The notes beneath the pieces are model-generated. The model was not told the DNA's origin. It saw nothing but the letters and a program-made list of their open reading frames with translations, and made no database searches. The translations under genes and the position numbers were made by a program. Below, piece after piece: positions 34,516-44,052 of a DNA stretch of 49,803 bases. Each line of letters opens with the position of its first letter. The first letter of the stretch is position 1. Where the stretch lies: IMG/VR virus record IMGVR_UViG_3300030099_007948, positions 3,460 through 53,262 of that record; one strand, written 5' to 3'. Source of the stretch: a virus.

Positions 34516-36897
34516 ATGGGAGCATTGGTACAAACCGGCTTAAGCGCTTTAAAATCAGAAATTGCAGAACTATGTCCTGTTGATTTAGAACTAAATCAAT
34601 TTTATAGAACATACCCTGGTGGTTATAAATTCAATTTTATTACTGCTCTATCCGGAACTCAGAGCTTTAAGAATCTCAACTTTACTAATTTTTATCTTTC
34701 AGATGAGTATGTATTAGATAGAGTTACAACGTTTACAGGCGGTAGAGTTATTCCAAAAAAGATATTTTCCACGCTCAATTTTGCTGCTGAAGGCCCAGGC
34801 TATGTAAAATTTAATAAAGCCCGGGCTGTTAATTTTAGAGCAGCTGGAAACACATACGATGCCACGTATTACGGTTACCCAAGTATTACAACTAACATCG
34901 GAAATGCAGATAACATAGAGATACAGATAATTGATTCTTTTACATGTCGTGTAGCGTATCTTATAAACAACTTTCGCTATTACTTAGTAGTGAGTGAAGA
35001 CAATATTAACTCGGGTAATGAACAACTTAAAAAGGTACTTTTTGTTGGTGAAAACAAAATTGATAAAGCTTCAACAAATTTAGAATATTCTATAATTAAA
35101 AGTGGTGTTGATACAACATCAGATTTTATTTGTTTGTTTTCGCAAAAAAATCAAAGTTTATATACTGACGGGGAAGCGTCTGAAAAGTATATAATTCAAA
35201 GCGATGGCCAGACTCTTGTGGCGCGTAAAATTACTGCTGACGAACGCGTCGATTCACTCTGGCTTCCGACGAGAGCTATAAAATTAGATGGTGAAATAGA
35301 TCTTACTATACCCACACCTTACAACACCTCCTTTATAACTTATAATAAAACAGGTAATAAAGTAGATACAGATAAAAGTAATTTTAGCTTACCATCAAAC
35401 TACCTCTTACATACATCATCAAATTCCACAACTTTAAAATTTGATGTACTCAATTTAAAAAATATCGCTAATAATTATGACGAGTATGTATCATCTAATA
35501 ACTTATTATCTTCAGACGCGAATAATCCCCTATATGTTGAAGGATTAAGAACATATACTAGTATTTTTTCTGATATAGATAGTGAAAAGAATGAAGTGTT
35601 ATCATTAAACTACGTCTATAATAATTTTAATGTAAAAATACGATCTGGTAAAACGACGTTTTTAACACCTTCTTCTTTAAATCCATTTACACAAATTAAT
35701 ATTAACGATACAAAATTTGTCGACTCTGGTGCATTTTGCTTTACACAGCCTTATTTAGCAGATAGAGTTTATCAACTTGATGATGAAGATGGTGTAAGAG
35801 ATCTCGACGCTACATATCTTTGCACTTGGCTCTCTGGTGGTGTTGGAACACGTGGGGTGTGGGTAGATAGATATTTTTACCCAGATTTAACTTCAAAAGA
35901 GGAAGCTCTTTCTACTAACGGCTCTTTTAATATTACATACGATCTATTAGTAGAAGAGCTTATTAAAAATAATAATAAATTAAAAACATCTGTAGAAAAG
36001 AAATATATTTTTGATAAGAAAAGCGATTTGGTTTTTGCTCCTAATACAAGATACCGGTATGAACGAATTGAAAAAGATGAATTAGAAAGACGGAGGCCAA
36101 CTAATTTCTGTGAAGGCGCTGAATTAACAGATCGTGTCAATAACTACTTTACTAAAATAAACGATAACGGTGGGTTTGCTCTCGGATTTAATATTAAAAG
36201 TAACACAAGCGCATTTACTATAAGATCGAAAAGAAATGATATAAATGGTGGGTTTAGTTTTGTTAAACAGAGTAACGGTGACTTAAATTTTACATTCAAC
36301 GTATTTGAAAATTCACCAGAGCCTCCAGCTATAATTTCCTTTAATAAAATTATTAAATTAAATCAATATGTAAATAATACTGTATTCTTGTCATTTAATG
36401 CAATTACTGGTAAATGTAATTTATATATTAATTCTGAAGTTGTATTTACCTTTGATACTAAGGCATATCAAATGCTTAATAAAATGATTTTATTCGGCGT
36501 AATTGAAATAGTAGGGACAGATGGTTCTGTAGAAAATCTCTTAAAGCCAAATGACGACGCTAATATATATCTCGATGACATATACCTTACATTATCTCCG
36601 CTTAACGAAGAAGAAGAAATCACCGCTGTGTTTACACAAAACTTAAACGAGATACAGGATATTACAATAGCTTTACCTTGTGGACAGCGAAATTTAACAG
36701 ATACTATTGCAACTGTTAATTCTATTGGAACTAATTTAAAGCATAGAAGTAATGTAGTTGATATTAACGTTAAAAATTTAAATATACAAGACAGTAGTAT
36801 TACTGAAGAAGTAAAAACGCTGCTACTAAACAATATTACTGCGTCATTGCCTGAAGCAACAACTATTAATGATGTTAACTTTATAAATTACAAATGA
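34516..36897 (+). CDS. large tail structural protein, lectin-like C-terminal part
   Basis: 793 residues, family not recognised. Beta-rich throughout. Residues about 555-680 (GFALGFNIKSNTSAFTIRSK, then NTVFLSFNAITGKCNLYIN) have the alternating strands and VFLSFN/NLYIN pattern of LamG-type jelly rolls, suggesting sugar or surface binding; this is only pattern-level. It ends in an ATGA overlap with the next gene. Confidence 0.5.
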   Translation: MGALVQTGLSALKSEIAELCPVDLELNQFYRTYPGGYKFNFITALSGTQSFKNLNFTNFYLSDEYVLDRVTTFTGGRVIPKKIFSTLNFAAEGPGYVKFNKARAVNFRAAGNTYDATYYGYPSITTNIGNADNIEIQIIDSFTCRVAYLINNFRYYLVVSEDNINSGNEQLKKVLFVGENKIDKASTNLEYSIIKSGVDTTSDFICLFSQKNQSLYTDGEASEKYIIQSDGQTLVARKITADERVDSLWLPTRAIKLDGEIDLTIPTPYNTSFITYNKTGNKVDTDKSNFSLPSNYLLHTSSNSTTLKFDVLNLKNIANNYDEYVSSNNLLSSDANNPLYVEGLRTYTSIFSDIDSEKNEVLSLNYVYNNFNVKIRSGKTTFLTPSSLNPFTQININDTKFVDSGAFCFTQPYLADRVYQLDDEDGVRDLDATYLCTWLSGGVGTRGVWVDRYFYPDLTSKEEALSTNGSFNITYDLLVEELIKNNNKLKTSVEKKYIFDKKSDLVFAPNTRYRYERIEKDELERRRPTNFCEGAELTDRVNNYFTKINDNGGFALGFNIKSNTSAFTIRSKRNDINGGFSFVKQSNGDLNFTFNVFENSPEPPAIISFNKIIKLNQYVNNTVFLSFNAITGKCNLYINSEVVFTFDTKAYQMLNKMILFGVIEIVGTDGSVENLLKPNDDANIYLDDIYLTLSPLNEEEEITAVFTQNLNEIQDITIALPCGQRNLTDTIATVNSIGTNLKHRSNVVDINVKNLNIQDSSITEEVKTLLLNNITASLPEATTINDVNFINYK

Positions 36898-38819
36898 TAT
36901 CCTATTTCAAATATACATCTGGCGAATCGTTTACTTTAAGTGGGACGGATTATAAAGGTCTATTTAATGTTACAGATGACGGACATGCTTTTACCGGGAA
37001 GTCACTTACTTCTTCGTCAGAGCCACTGAGTACGAAAGGTACTTTTATAGCAAATTCTTTTCTCGCTAAAAAGGAATTTGACCGTACATTTAGTTTAGTA
37101 CAAGCAGATAAGGTGCTCACAAAGCCGCATATCTCACCAAAGGATATTATTGACCAGGCCTTCTTAAACAAAAATTTAGACATTTTAAATGATAATAATT
37201 TAAACTTATATGATCTTAATATATTATCCAACCCCGAAATAATTAATTTTGAAACAACAACTAGCGATGCTGATGCATATGTTTTAGCGTTAACTAGTAT
37301 GGAAGAGTCTCTAAATCCAAATGTGAGTTTAGCAAAAACTAATTCATTTCCTATTAATGCTCTGCCCTTTGATAGTATAAATTTTAGAGCTGATGGTGTA
37401 CCTGTAGATCCTACAGAAATAGCTCCCGTTCTAATTGGATTAGATAGTTTAGATGATGCAATTAGTACTACTTTAATAGTAAATAAAAATCAAACCTTCA
37501 ATTACTTTATTACAACCGGTACAGCAAGTAAGGCCTTTTCAGGTAGTTTTCTTAGGGATAGTTTATTTACTCTAAGAGGTGATGAGACGGATACTATACC
37601 AGGTAACTCTACTTTAGTATATGATAATAATACCGATACTCTTTTCAATTTAAGGTCCTATACCGACCCGAATGATGAACAAATATATCAACGATTAATA
37701 GGGTATGACTTTAGCTTTTATAATACATGCGGTGAGTGGAAAATAAAAGATATTTTTACATTTCGTGAAGTTATTAATGGTGTACCGCGACCGAAAGAAG
37801 TTGTTAATAATAATTTTAAAGTTGGTAATAATCTTAAAGGCGCACTGGTAAACTTAACTACACCAACGGGAACAAAATTAGCTGTTGAATTAACAAATAA
37901 ATACTCGAATAAATTTTTTGGCACTATTACTGCTCTTAACTCCAACGAACTTATTCTAGATTTTGATATAAGAGATACAGATGATTCGCTTTTGGTTGTA
38001 ACTAAGCCAGCAAACTTCAACGGTAATGAGCTATATGTCTATCATATAGATGCTGAGTTGGTAGAGGACTTTAAATTAGGCCTTAATCAAGCACCGAGAA
38101 TAATACGTAGATTTCAATCTACAGCACTTGGCTTACGAGCATCATCTTCACTAGATATAACGCTTACAAACAGAATTAGATTTGCTAAAGATGATTCTAA
38201 TATGTTCTTGCTTCGAGACTATAACGGAGCAACTACAAGATTTATAACTAACCCGACGTACCCGGCTGGTTTTTTCAGCTCTAATAATTTACAGTTCCTA
38301 CCAAATTCATTTTGGGGGTTTACAGAAGAACAATTTGGTAACAGTCGCTTAACTTGGAATAGTAATAATTTACCGTCAAACCAGACAAATTATATTAACT
38401 TTTTAATGGAAGAAACAAATGGAAATGTTTTTTCTCTTTTCCAAAATACAGGTCGTATATACCTTACGAGAACTGATAAACTAATTTACGATAACATACT
38501 ACCCCTAGATTTAGCAAATACATATGATAGGGAGCTCGGGTGTGAATCAAGTTTAGGTATTTCACTAAATAGTGAAATTGAATCAATATTGAAAGATACA
38601 TTAAAAATATATGTAAATTTAGCTCTAATAATTACCGGTACAACACTAGAAGGGGTACCTGTATTAGCTAGATATAATTCATACCCCAATATAGATCTCG
38701 ATTTTAGAGATTTTGAATTCCATGAAAATGAAGAAATTAATTATAATGTAGTGTCTCGGGTTTTTGATAGTCTTTATAACCTTCAACGAAACGTACTAGA
38801 TAGTATTTTGAATAACTAG
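36894..38819 (+). CDS. large tail structural protein
   Basis: 641 residues, family not recognised. It opens MISYFKYTSGESFTLSGTDYKGLFNVTDDG and TGKS, a short beta repeat motif seen at the N-terminus of other marine phage tail proteins. A central section has GNNLKGALVNLTTPTGTKLAVEL, and the C-terminus has helices. Probably a baseplate-to-fibre connector, by position only. Confidence 0.5.
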   Translation: MISYFKYTSGESFTLSGTDYKGLFNVTDDGHAFTGKSLTSSSEPLSTKGTFIANSFLAKKEFDRTFSLVQADKVLTKPHISPKDIIDQAFLNKNLDILNDNNLNLYDLNILSNPEIINFETTTSDADAYVLALTSMEESLNPNVSLAKTNSFPINALPFDSINFRADGVPVDPTEIAPVLIGLDSLDDAISTTLIVNKNQTFNYFITTGTASKAFSGSFLRDSLFTLRGDETDTIPGNSTLVYDNNTDTLFNLRSYTDPNDEQIYQRLIGYDFSFYNTCGEWKIKDIFTFREVINGVPRPKEVVNNNFKVGNNLKGALVNLTTPTGTKLAVELTNKYSNKFFGTITALNSNELILDFDIRDTDDSLLVVTKPANFNGNELYVYHIDAELVEDFKLGLNQAPRIIRRFQSTALGLRASSSLDITLTNRIRFAKDDSNMFLLRDYNGATTRFITNPTYPAGFFSSNNLQFLPNSFWGFTEEQFGNSRLTWNSNNLPSNQTNYINFLMEETNGNVFSLFQNTGRIYLTRTDKLIYDNILPLDLANTYDRELGCESSLGISLNSEIESILKDTLKIYVNLALIITGTTLEGVPVLARYNSYPNIDLDFRDFEFHENEEINYNVVSRVFDSLYNLQRNVLDSILNN

Positions 38820-38820
38820 A

Positions 38821-38827
38821 ATAAATA
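38821..38827 (+). promoter_or_regulatory. late promoter heptamer for collar-domain gene
   Basis: ATAAATA five bases before ATG 38833. Confidence 0.65.
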
Positions 38828-38832
38828 ATATT

Positions 38833-39576
38833 ATGTCAGCAGATCTACAAAATGAGTTTATAGCAGATACATATACCTCGTTATTGCATTTAAGTGGTGG
38901 TGATCTTAACAAAACACCAAAAAGAGATGTGTATGATGGTGCTGGTAACGTAACCGGTTTAGCTCTTAGTGGGACAAAGGTTATTACTAATAATGTTGCA
39001 TTACCTGAACAGCATGTAGATTCTTTAGAAGCAACTAATAACGAAATTACTAATTTAGTAGACATGTTTTTCCCTGTAGGTACTATACAAATGACATGCG
39101 AGCCTAATGATAATCCTGGAAATCGAATTCCTGGTACGACTTGGGAAAGAGTTGCAGAGGGTAGATTTGTAGTTGGCGTTGGTGGAGAAAATCCTAGTAA
39201 AGATTATAGTGAGTATGTAGTGGGAGATAACGACGGGGGTATGGGACCAAGTCATGATGGTAAAACATCGCATGTAGCATTAATTGAAGAGCAAATGCCA
39301 AGACATACACACGCACCTGACAGCGAAAATTCAGAATATGGTAATATTGTATCATGGACATCAGGGCCCTTTCCACCGGATGACCGTACTAGTGGTGGTG
39401 TAGGGCAACAGATTCAACAAGGAACCAATACTGCTGATCCTGTATACGGTTTTCCAGCATTTCAACCAATAGCACAAACACTTTCATTTGCAGGCGGAAA
39501 AGACGGCGGAGCAGCTCAAGCATTTAGTATATCACCAATAAGTTATGGTACTTATATATGGAAAAGAACACAATAA
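38833..39576 (+). CDS. tail collar-domain fibre protein
   Basis: 247 residues. The C-terminal 170 residues match the phage tail collar / microcystin-dependent-protein type: FFPVGTIQMTCEPNDNPGNRIPGTTWERVAEGRFVVGVG, then HVALIEEQMPRHTH, then the end SPISYGTYIWKR. Such domains form the receptor-binding tip of T4 gp12-like short fibres; the HTH motif often binds metal. The N-terminal 70 residues would be the shaft or attachment. Confidence 0.8.
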   Translation: MSADLQNEFIADTYTSLLHLSGGDLNKTPKRDVYDGAGNVTGLALSGTKVITNNVALPEQHVDSLEATNNEITNLVDMFFPVGTIQMTCEPNDNPGNRIPGTTWERVAEGRFVVGVGGENPSKDYSEYVVGDNDGGMGPSHDGKTSHVALIEEQMPRHTHAPDSENSEYGNIVSWTSGPFPPDDRTSGGVGQQIQQGTNTADPVYGFPAFQPIAQTLSFAGGKDGGAAQAFSISPISYGTYIWKRTQ

Positions 39577-39586
39577 TTTTTAAAAA

Positions 39587-41080
39587 ATGGCAGACGTAAG
39601 TATAGTAAAATTAAAAGTAAGGCGCGGTACTAACGAGCAACGGAAAACAATTGTATTAGATCAAGGTGAGTTAGGTTATACCTTAGATACAAGAAGGTTG
39701 TATGTTGGAGATGGTGCTTCAGTAGGAGGGCGTGCAGTTAGTAATTTTACCTATGGGCCGTTTGCTCTCGATTCTAATTTAAATATCGAAGGGGCAGAAT
39801 TAGGAGATATTGGTTATGCAAATGGCAAGTTATACGTGTTGTCAGGTACAAATATTAACGATACACTTTCTGGATGGGCCTACATTGGACCGGTGCCTGG
39901 CTCTACATTAGATTTTGGACCAAATAATACTTTAATAGTAGCTACAAGTTCGTTAGATACTAGTCATTTTGCTAACATAGTTTACGGAGATGGTATTAAG
40001 AAAGTAGGAGATCAACTTGCTGTAGATACAAGTTCTGTTTATTTTACATTAAGTAACGGAAAGATTATTTTAAAAGATAATAGCATAACGCCAAACTTAA
40101 TCCCAACAACTGCTTTATCTTCTGGACTCTCGGGTGGTAACGGTGTACCTGTAGCAGTTCATGCAAATACAGGCGAAACTGGTGCATTTGAATTTGATGC
40201 GAATGGTGTTTTAAATTTAAAAGGCACTGGTAGCCAAACAGTAATGTATTCTAGTTTTGCTCCTGGCTCTATAGGCGACGGATTAAATTTAAACGCTAGT
40301 ACAGAAAAGCTTGAAGCAATATTTCAACAAGTAGATAGTTCTTTAACATTATCTGATGGAGTCGTTTCTATAGCTAATGGATTTACAACAAATACAAGCA
40401 CTCAATCCGGTAATGAATGGCCAATGTTAAATGTCTCTAATGGCATTATAAACGGAATGGCGAGTACTATTTGGGATGTTGTAACAGCAACTGGATTATC
40501 GGGTGCTAATTCTGGTAATGATGTACCTATTGGAACAATTCTACCACATGCACGCGCCTTTACAGTCATACCGGATGGATACCTACTCTGCGATGGTAAT
40601 ATCTACTCTTCAACAGAAGATTCAAATTATAGAGAACTGTATAACGTTATTGGTAATAGATACGATACAACTAACGGCTTGCCAGCTCCCGGTGGTAATT
40701 TTTTCAGAGTACCTGCATTAACAGGAGGTAATGTGTTACTATATGGTTCGGATGCTGGCGCACCAGACTCGACAACATACTATATAAGCGGTGATACATT
40801 AGATGACGGTACAGCTTCTTTAAGTGCACAAGGGTTTAACTTTATTATTAGATATTCTTCACAAGAAGGTAATAATGAATTATTTAACGGAACACCAAAC
40901 CAAGTATCTAGAGGTTATCAAGGAATGTACAACCAAAAAGTCTATGAAGCAAGGGATTGTAATGGTGCTGTCACTAGATTAAGTTCTGCAGGATTTATAA
41001 GATTTGCTTTATCCGGATCTTCTAGAAATGACTGTAGTGAACCTTTTGATAGGTTTGCAATTCCTGTATTCAGCTGGTAA
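39587..41080 (+). CDS. tail fibre, Mtd-type N-terminus plus collar domain
   Basis: 497 residues. N-terminus: KLKVRRGTNEQRKTIVLDQGELGYTLDTRRLYVGDGASVGG, the virion-attachment motif of major tropism determinant-type fibres. The C-terminal region from about residue 300 has VPIGTILPHARAFTVIPDGYLLCDGNIYSS, FFRVPALTGGNVLLYGSD, a tail collar domain. The middle is variable beta-rich shaft. It has a diverged paralogue next door. Confidence 0.82.
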   Translation: MADVSIVKLKVRRGTNEQRKTIVLDQGELGYTLDTRRLYVGDGASVGGRAVSNFTYGPFALDSNLNIEGAELGDIGYANGKLYVLSGTNINDTLSGWAYIGPVPGSTLDFGPNNTLIVATSSLDTSHFANIVYGDGIKKVGDQLAVDTSSVYFTLSNGKIILKDNSITPNLIPTTALSSGLSGGNGVPVAVHANTGETGAFEFDANGVLNLKGTGSQTVMYSSFAPGSIGDGLNLNASTEKLEAIFQQVDSSLTLSDGVVSIANGFTTNTSTQSGNEWPMLNVSNGIINGMASTIWDVVTATGLSGANSGNDVPIGTILPHARAFTVIPDGYLLCDGNIYSSTEDSNYRELYNVIGNRYDTTNGLPAPGGNFFRVPALTGGNVLLYGSDAGAPDSTTYYISGDTLDDGTASLSAQGFNFIIRYSSQEGNNELFNGTPNQVSRGYQGMYNQKVYEARDCNGAVTRLSSAGFIRFALSGSSRNDCSEPFDRFAIPVFSW

Positions 41081-41081
41081 A

Positions 41082-41088
41082 TTAAATA
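41082..41088 (+). promoter_or_regulatory. late promoter heptamer, longer gap
   Basis: TTAAATA with nine bases to ATG 41098. Confidence 0.5.
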
Positions 41089-41097
41089 TATAAGACA

Positions 41098-42717
41098 ATG
41101 GGTATCGAAATTTTAGAAAACACACTATTGAAGCTCCTAGTAAGGAGAGGAACCGATTATGATAGGCAGCAAATTACTCTTGATAGTGGTGAGCTTGGCT
41201 ATACAACAGACACTAAGAGGTTGTGGATAGGTGATGGTACTACTGTAGGAGGTAACTTAGTGGGTAACAAATACAAAGGCAAAGCTGCGAATTTAACAAC
41301 TCTTGCACCAGTTGACATTGGTGATTATGCATTCGATACGGACAACAATTCCTTTTATATATGTACTGAAGGAACTGGTAGTGAATCTACAAACTGGTTA
41401 AAGGTTGCGTCAAACAATGTTGCTGGTAATGAAACTATAGCTATAGATTCAACCGGCGGTGTTACTGTTGGTACTATTTCAGCCGGTAACGTTGCTGCAG
41501 ATGCTCTTGGTACAGGTTTAACTCTAGATTCTACAAACCGGATCGCCCTTAGTAGTACTATTGAAACTGACGGCATCGTACAATCATCTACTGAAGCTTC
41601 AGATTATTTTACACTACCATCAAAACTAAAAATAAACGCGATCAATTATACGTTTCCTTTAGGTGCGCCTGAAAAGGATCAATTTTTACGAGCCGATGCT
41701 TCTGGTGCGCTTGGATGGGGCAATCCTAATATTATAACCACAGGAGTAGCACCAACAACCGCAGCTTTAATCCCTGCAGGTACTATAGTACCGTATGTGT
41801 CTACTGCTGGTAATCCTCATTTTCCAAATGGCTGGTTACCTTGTGATGGTAGAGAAGTATTAAACGCAGATTACCCGGATCTTTCAGCAATTATTACAAC
41901 ACAGTATGGTGGTACTCCTTCTAGCTTCAATGTACCGGACTTTACTAGTAAAGCATTATACGGGTCTGATGATCCGTTTAACAGTACACTATTCCAAATT
42001 AATAGCACTACAGATGTTTCAACATTATCTGCTACCGGTACACTATTTATAATTAAGGCTGTTGGTGGTGTAACAAGCCCAACACTAACAGTAAGTAAGA
42101 ACTTATCTGTTTTCCGTAATAACGTCGACATTACTGGTACAGAATTTAATTACCTTAGCGGTAGTATGAGAATCGAGCGCCCAACACCAGGTAGTTGCGT
42201 ACTTACCACGCCAGGTACATTCGCTAGTGGTTTCCAAATGCCTGCCGGTATAGAGTTTGTTAAGTTTTATGTTACAGGATCAGGTGCAACTGGTGGTAAT
42301 AAAGCCGGTGGTGCTGCAGCAACAGTAACCGGTTATATTTCTGCTGCGGCCGGTACGGTGTTTAGTGTGACAGTCGGTACAAATCCAACTGGAATTAATG
42401 CTAACGGAAATCAAAGTTTAATAAGTAAAGGTGGTGTTAACCTTGCTGTTTCTAATGGTGGTAGAACTTCAACAGGATCCACACCACTACATGGTGAAGG
42501 CACTATTAATACAGGAAGCCAATATGTTACAACAGGTCATGTAATTACCGGTGGTTATGGTGGTGTTATTAACGTTAATCAAAACCTATATAGTAACGGT
42601 GCATCTTCTTTCTGGGGATCAGCTCCAGCGCCCGGCGCTGGTGGAGGTGGTGAAAATGGAAACGGTCCACCAGTCTATTGTGTCGGCCCGGGTATGGTAA
42701 AGTTTGAGTGGTCATAG
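41098..42717 (+). CDS. tail fibre, Mtd-type N-terminus plus collar domain, paralogue
   Basis: 539 residues, related to the preceding fibre: N-terminus LLVRRGTDYDRQQITLDSGELGYTTDTKRLWIGDGTTVGG, collar IPAGTIVPYVSTAG..NGWLPCDGREV and NVPDFTSKALYGSDD. The two share both ends but diverge in the shaft. The end differs: a Gly-rich domain (ATGGNKAGGAAATVTGYISA, then GAGGGGENGNGPP, ending MVKFEWS), a type common at the tips of receptor-binding proteins. Confidence 0.82.
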   Translation: MGIEILENTLLKLLVRRGTDYDRQQITLDSGELGYTTDTKRLWIGDGTTVGGNLVGNKYKGKAANLTTLAPVDIGDYAFDTDNNSFYICTEGTGSESTNWLKVASNNVAGNETIAIDSTGGVTVGTISAGNVAADALGTGLTLDSTNRIALSSTIETDGIVQSSTEASDYFTLPSKLKINAINYTFPLGAPEKDQFLRADASGALGWGNPNIITTGVAPTTAALIPAGTIVPYVSTAGNPHFPNGWLPCDGREVLNADYPDLSAIITTQYGGTPSSFNVPDFTSKALYGSDDPFNSTLFQINSTTDVSTLSATGTLFIIKAVGGVTSPTLTVSKNLSVFRNNVDITGTEFNYLSGSMRIERPTPGSCVLTTPGTFASGFQMPAGIEFVKFYVTGSGATGGNKAGGAAATVTGYISAAAGTVFSVTVGTNPTGINANGNQSLISKGGVNLAVSNGGRTSTGSTPLHGEGTINTGSQYVTTGHVITGGYGGVINVNQNLYSNGASSFWGSAPAPGAGGGGENGNGPPVYCVGPGMVKFEWS

Positions 42718-42738
42718 TTGATATAAGCTCACACCCAT

Positions 42739-42745
42739 ATAAATT
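42739..42745 (+). promoter_or_regulatory. late promoter heptamer variant (TATAAATT)
   Basis: ATAAATT five bases before ATG 42751. Confidence 0.5.
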
Positions 42746-42750
42746 TGTAT

Positions 42751-42918
42751 ATGGCTGATGAAATAATAGTAGAGGGATTAGACTACCGAGATTTTGTTTT
42801 TCTTAAAAGCATCTTAAAATCTAATACGTCTTTTACTGTAGACCAAACTACAGAAATTGAAGAAACAAAAGTTCTTTTAGATAAAATCGAAGAAATAATA
42901 CAAGTGTTCGAAGAATAA
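42751..42918 (+). CDS. small acidic hypothetical protein
   Basis: 55 residues: MADEIIVEGLDYRDFVFLKS, then an acidic helical end (EETKVLLDKIEEIIQVFEE). No family is recognised. Support comes from the late heptamer at a five-base gap, ATG start, and a stop that lies inside the next gene's promoter. It may be a small coiled-coil chaperone for the fibre genes on each side, but this is inference from place. Confidence 0.6.
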   Translation: MADEIIVEGLDYRDFVFLKSILKSNTSFTVDQTTEIEETKVLLDKIEEIIQVFEE

Positions 42919-42921
42919 ATA
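42915..42921 (+). promoter_or_regulatory. late promoter heptamer, stop codon embedded
   Basis: ATAAATA five bases before ATG 42927; the TAA at 42916-42918 ends the 55-residue gene. Confidence 0.65.
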
Positions 42922-42926
42922 CTTGT

Positions 42927-43139
42927 ATGAAGGCAAGTTATCAGAGAGGCAGCTCACTGTGCGAAGAATTCTCTGACTTTGTCTTATATGATGAAACGTT
43001 TGATAGTATATTAGTTAATATGCATGAAGATTATTTCGGCATTATTTTTAGGGAATTAGGTAAACTTGGTTACACATTAGTTTTTCGAACGAGGTTGAAC
43101 GCAACTAATTCTTTGACCTGTACTTTTATAAGAGGTTGA
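42927..43139 (+). CDS. small hypothetical protein
   Basis: 70 residues, no recognised family; two Cys (LCEE, LTCTF), mixed alpha/beta with VNMHEDYFGIIFRELGKLGY. A clear late promoter and compact spacing make it a likely real gene of the tail region. Confidence 0.55.
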   Translation: MKASYQRGSSLCEEFSDFVLYDETFDSILVNMHEDYFGIIFRELGKLGYTLVFRTRLNATNSLTCTFIRG

Positions 43140-43143
43140 GTAA

Positions 43144-43150
43144 TTAAATA
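43144..43150 (+). promoter_or_regulatory. late promoter heptamer
   Basis: TTAAATA seven bases before ATG 43158. Confidence 0.55.
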
Positions 43151-43157
43151 TAAGTAC

Positions 43158-44051
43158 ATGGCTTTTCCTAGTGACATTTCTTTGCCAAATGATGCGAGAT
43201 ATTATTCTTTTATTGAAACAAAGAGAAAATACAACTCAAACTATGATATCATTTGGTCTTTTCAATATAAAATACCAGAAACTATTAATGCTAATAGCGA
43301 TGTACTTAATATAGAAGAGCCAGAAAAATACCAGCTAGGATTTGCTACCTTTTTAACTACACTCTCTTCACCAATTTCAGCATTACCGGGTCAGTATTTA
43401 GGTGATTCTGATCCGGCGTGGATATTATCTGGTGGTAAACTTACTACTGAGGATGATAAATCGATTACAACAGAGGATGGTACATTTATAGAAGTTGAAT
43501 CTCGTTTATTAAGCGGTACATTAATTAAGATAGCGTTTGATACAACTGGTCTCTATGGTATTGAAGGGCGTGATAGTAGAACAGGTGTAAATGTAGATTC
43601 TCGGAAAAAAGAAGCACTCATATTAAGAGATTTTAATAATAACGTTGTTGTTAATGAACATCTCTCTTCTATATCTACATCATTTAGTACGTTATCAACA
43701 GATACATTTAGAACTTTAAGATTTAGATATGTTAATCTAGGACAAAAGTTATTTATTGATTACCATGATTCCGACACAACAACATTTACCACACTCACCA
43801 CTATTGATTTAGGCTTTAGATTAGAAAATTATAGTAATTTAGATGATATATACTGTGGGTTTTCATTTACAACACCAGTCTCAACAACTGCAGTTGATTT
43901 AAGTGCTAAAGAATTTTTCTTAAGAAACTTTCATACAGAAGGGTACGTGGGGTATTCTATTTTAACAGAAACAATTACTAGCGCAGAAATACCAGTAAAT
44001 CCAAATACTGTTACTTCTACTGTTAGTGATATAATAGCTAGACCCGTGTAA
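43158..44051 (+). CDS. tail-associated protein, possible concanavalin-like fold
   Basis: 297 residues, not recognised. The segment LLSGTLIKIAFDTTGLYG, then VVNEHLSS, then LRFRYVNLGQKLFIDYHD, has the strand order and FDTTG(L)YG turn of lectin/glucanase (concanavalin-like) jelly rolls, often used for glycan binding. Confidence is low for the fold. The giant gene begins one base after its stop. Confidence 0.5.
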   Translation: MAFPSDISLPNDARYYSFIETKRKYNSNYDIIWSFQYKIPETINANSDVLNIEEPEKYQLGFATFLTTLSSPISALPGQYLGDSDPAWILSGGKLTTEDDKSITTEDGTFIEVESRLLSGTLIKIAFDTTGLYGIEGRDSRTGVNVDSRKKEALILRDFNNNVVVNEHLSSISTSFSTLSTDTFRTLRFRYVNLGQKLFIDYHDSDTTTFTTLTTIDLGFRLENYSNLDDIYCGFSFTTPVSTTAVDLSAKEFFLRNFHTEGYVGYSILTETITSAEIPVNPNTVTSTVSDIIARPV

Positions 44052-44052
44052 T

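Noticed and set aside
39587-42717. Diversity-generating retroelement acting on the Mtd-type fibres
   Set aside because: The Mtd-like part is only the N-terminal attachment motif; no reverse transcriptase or template repeat is present in the window.
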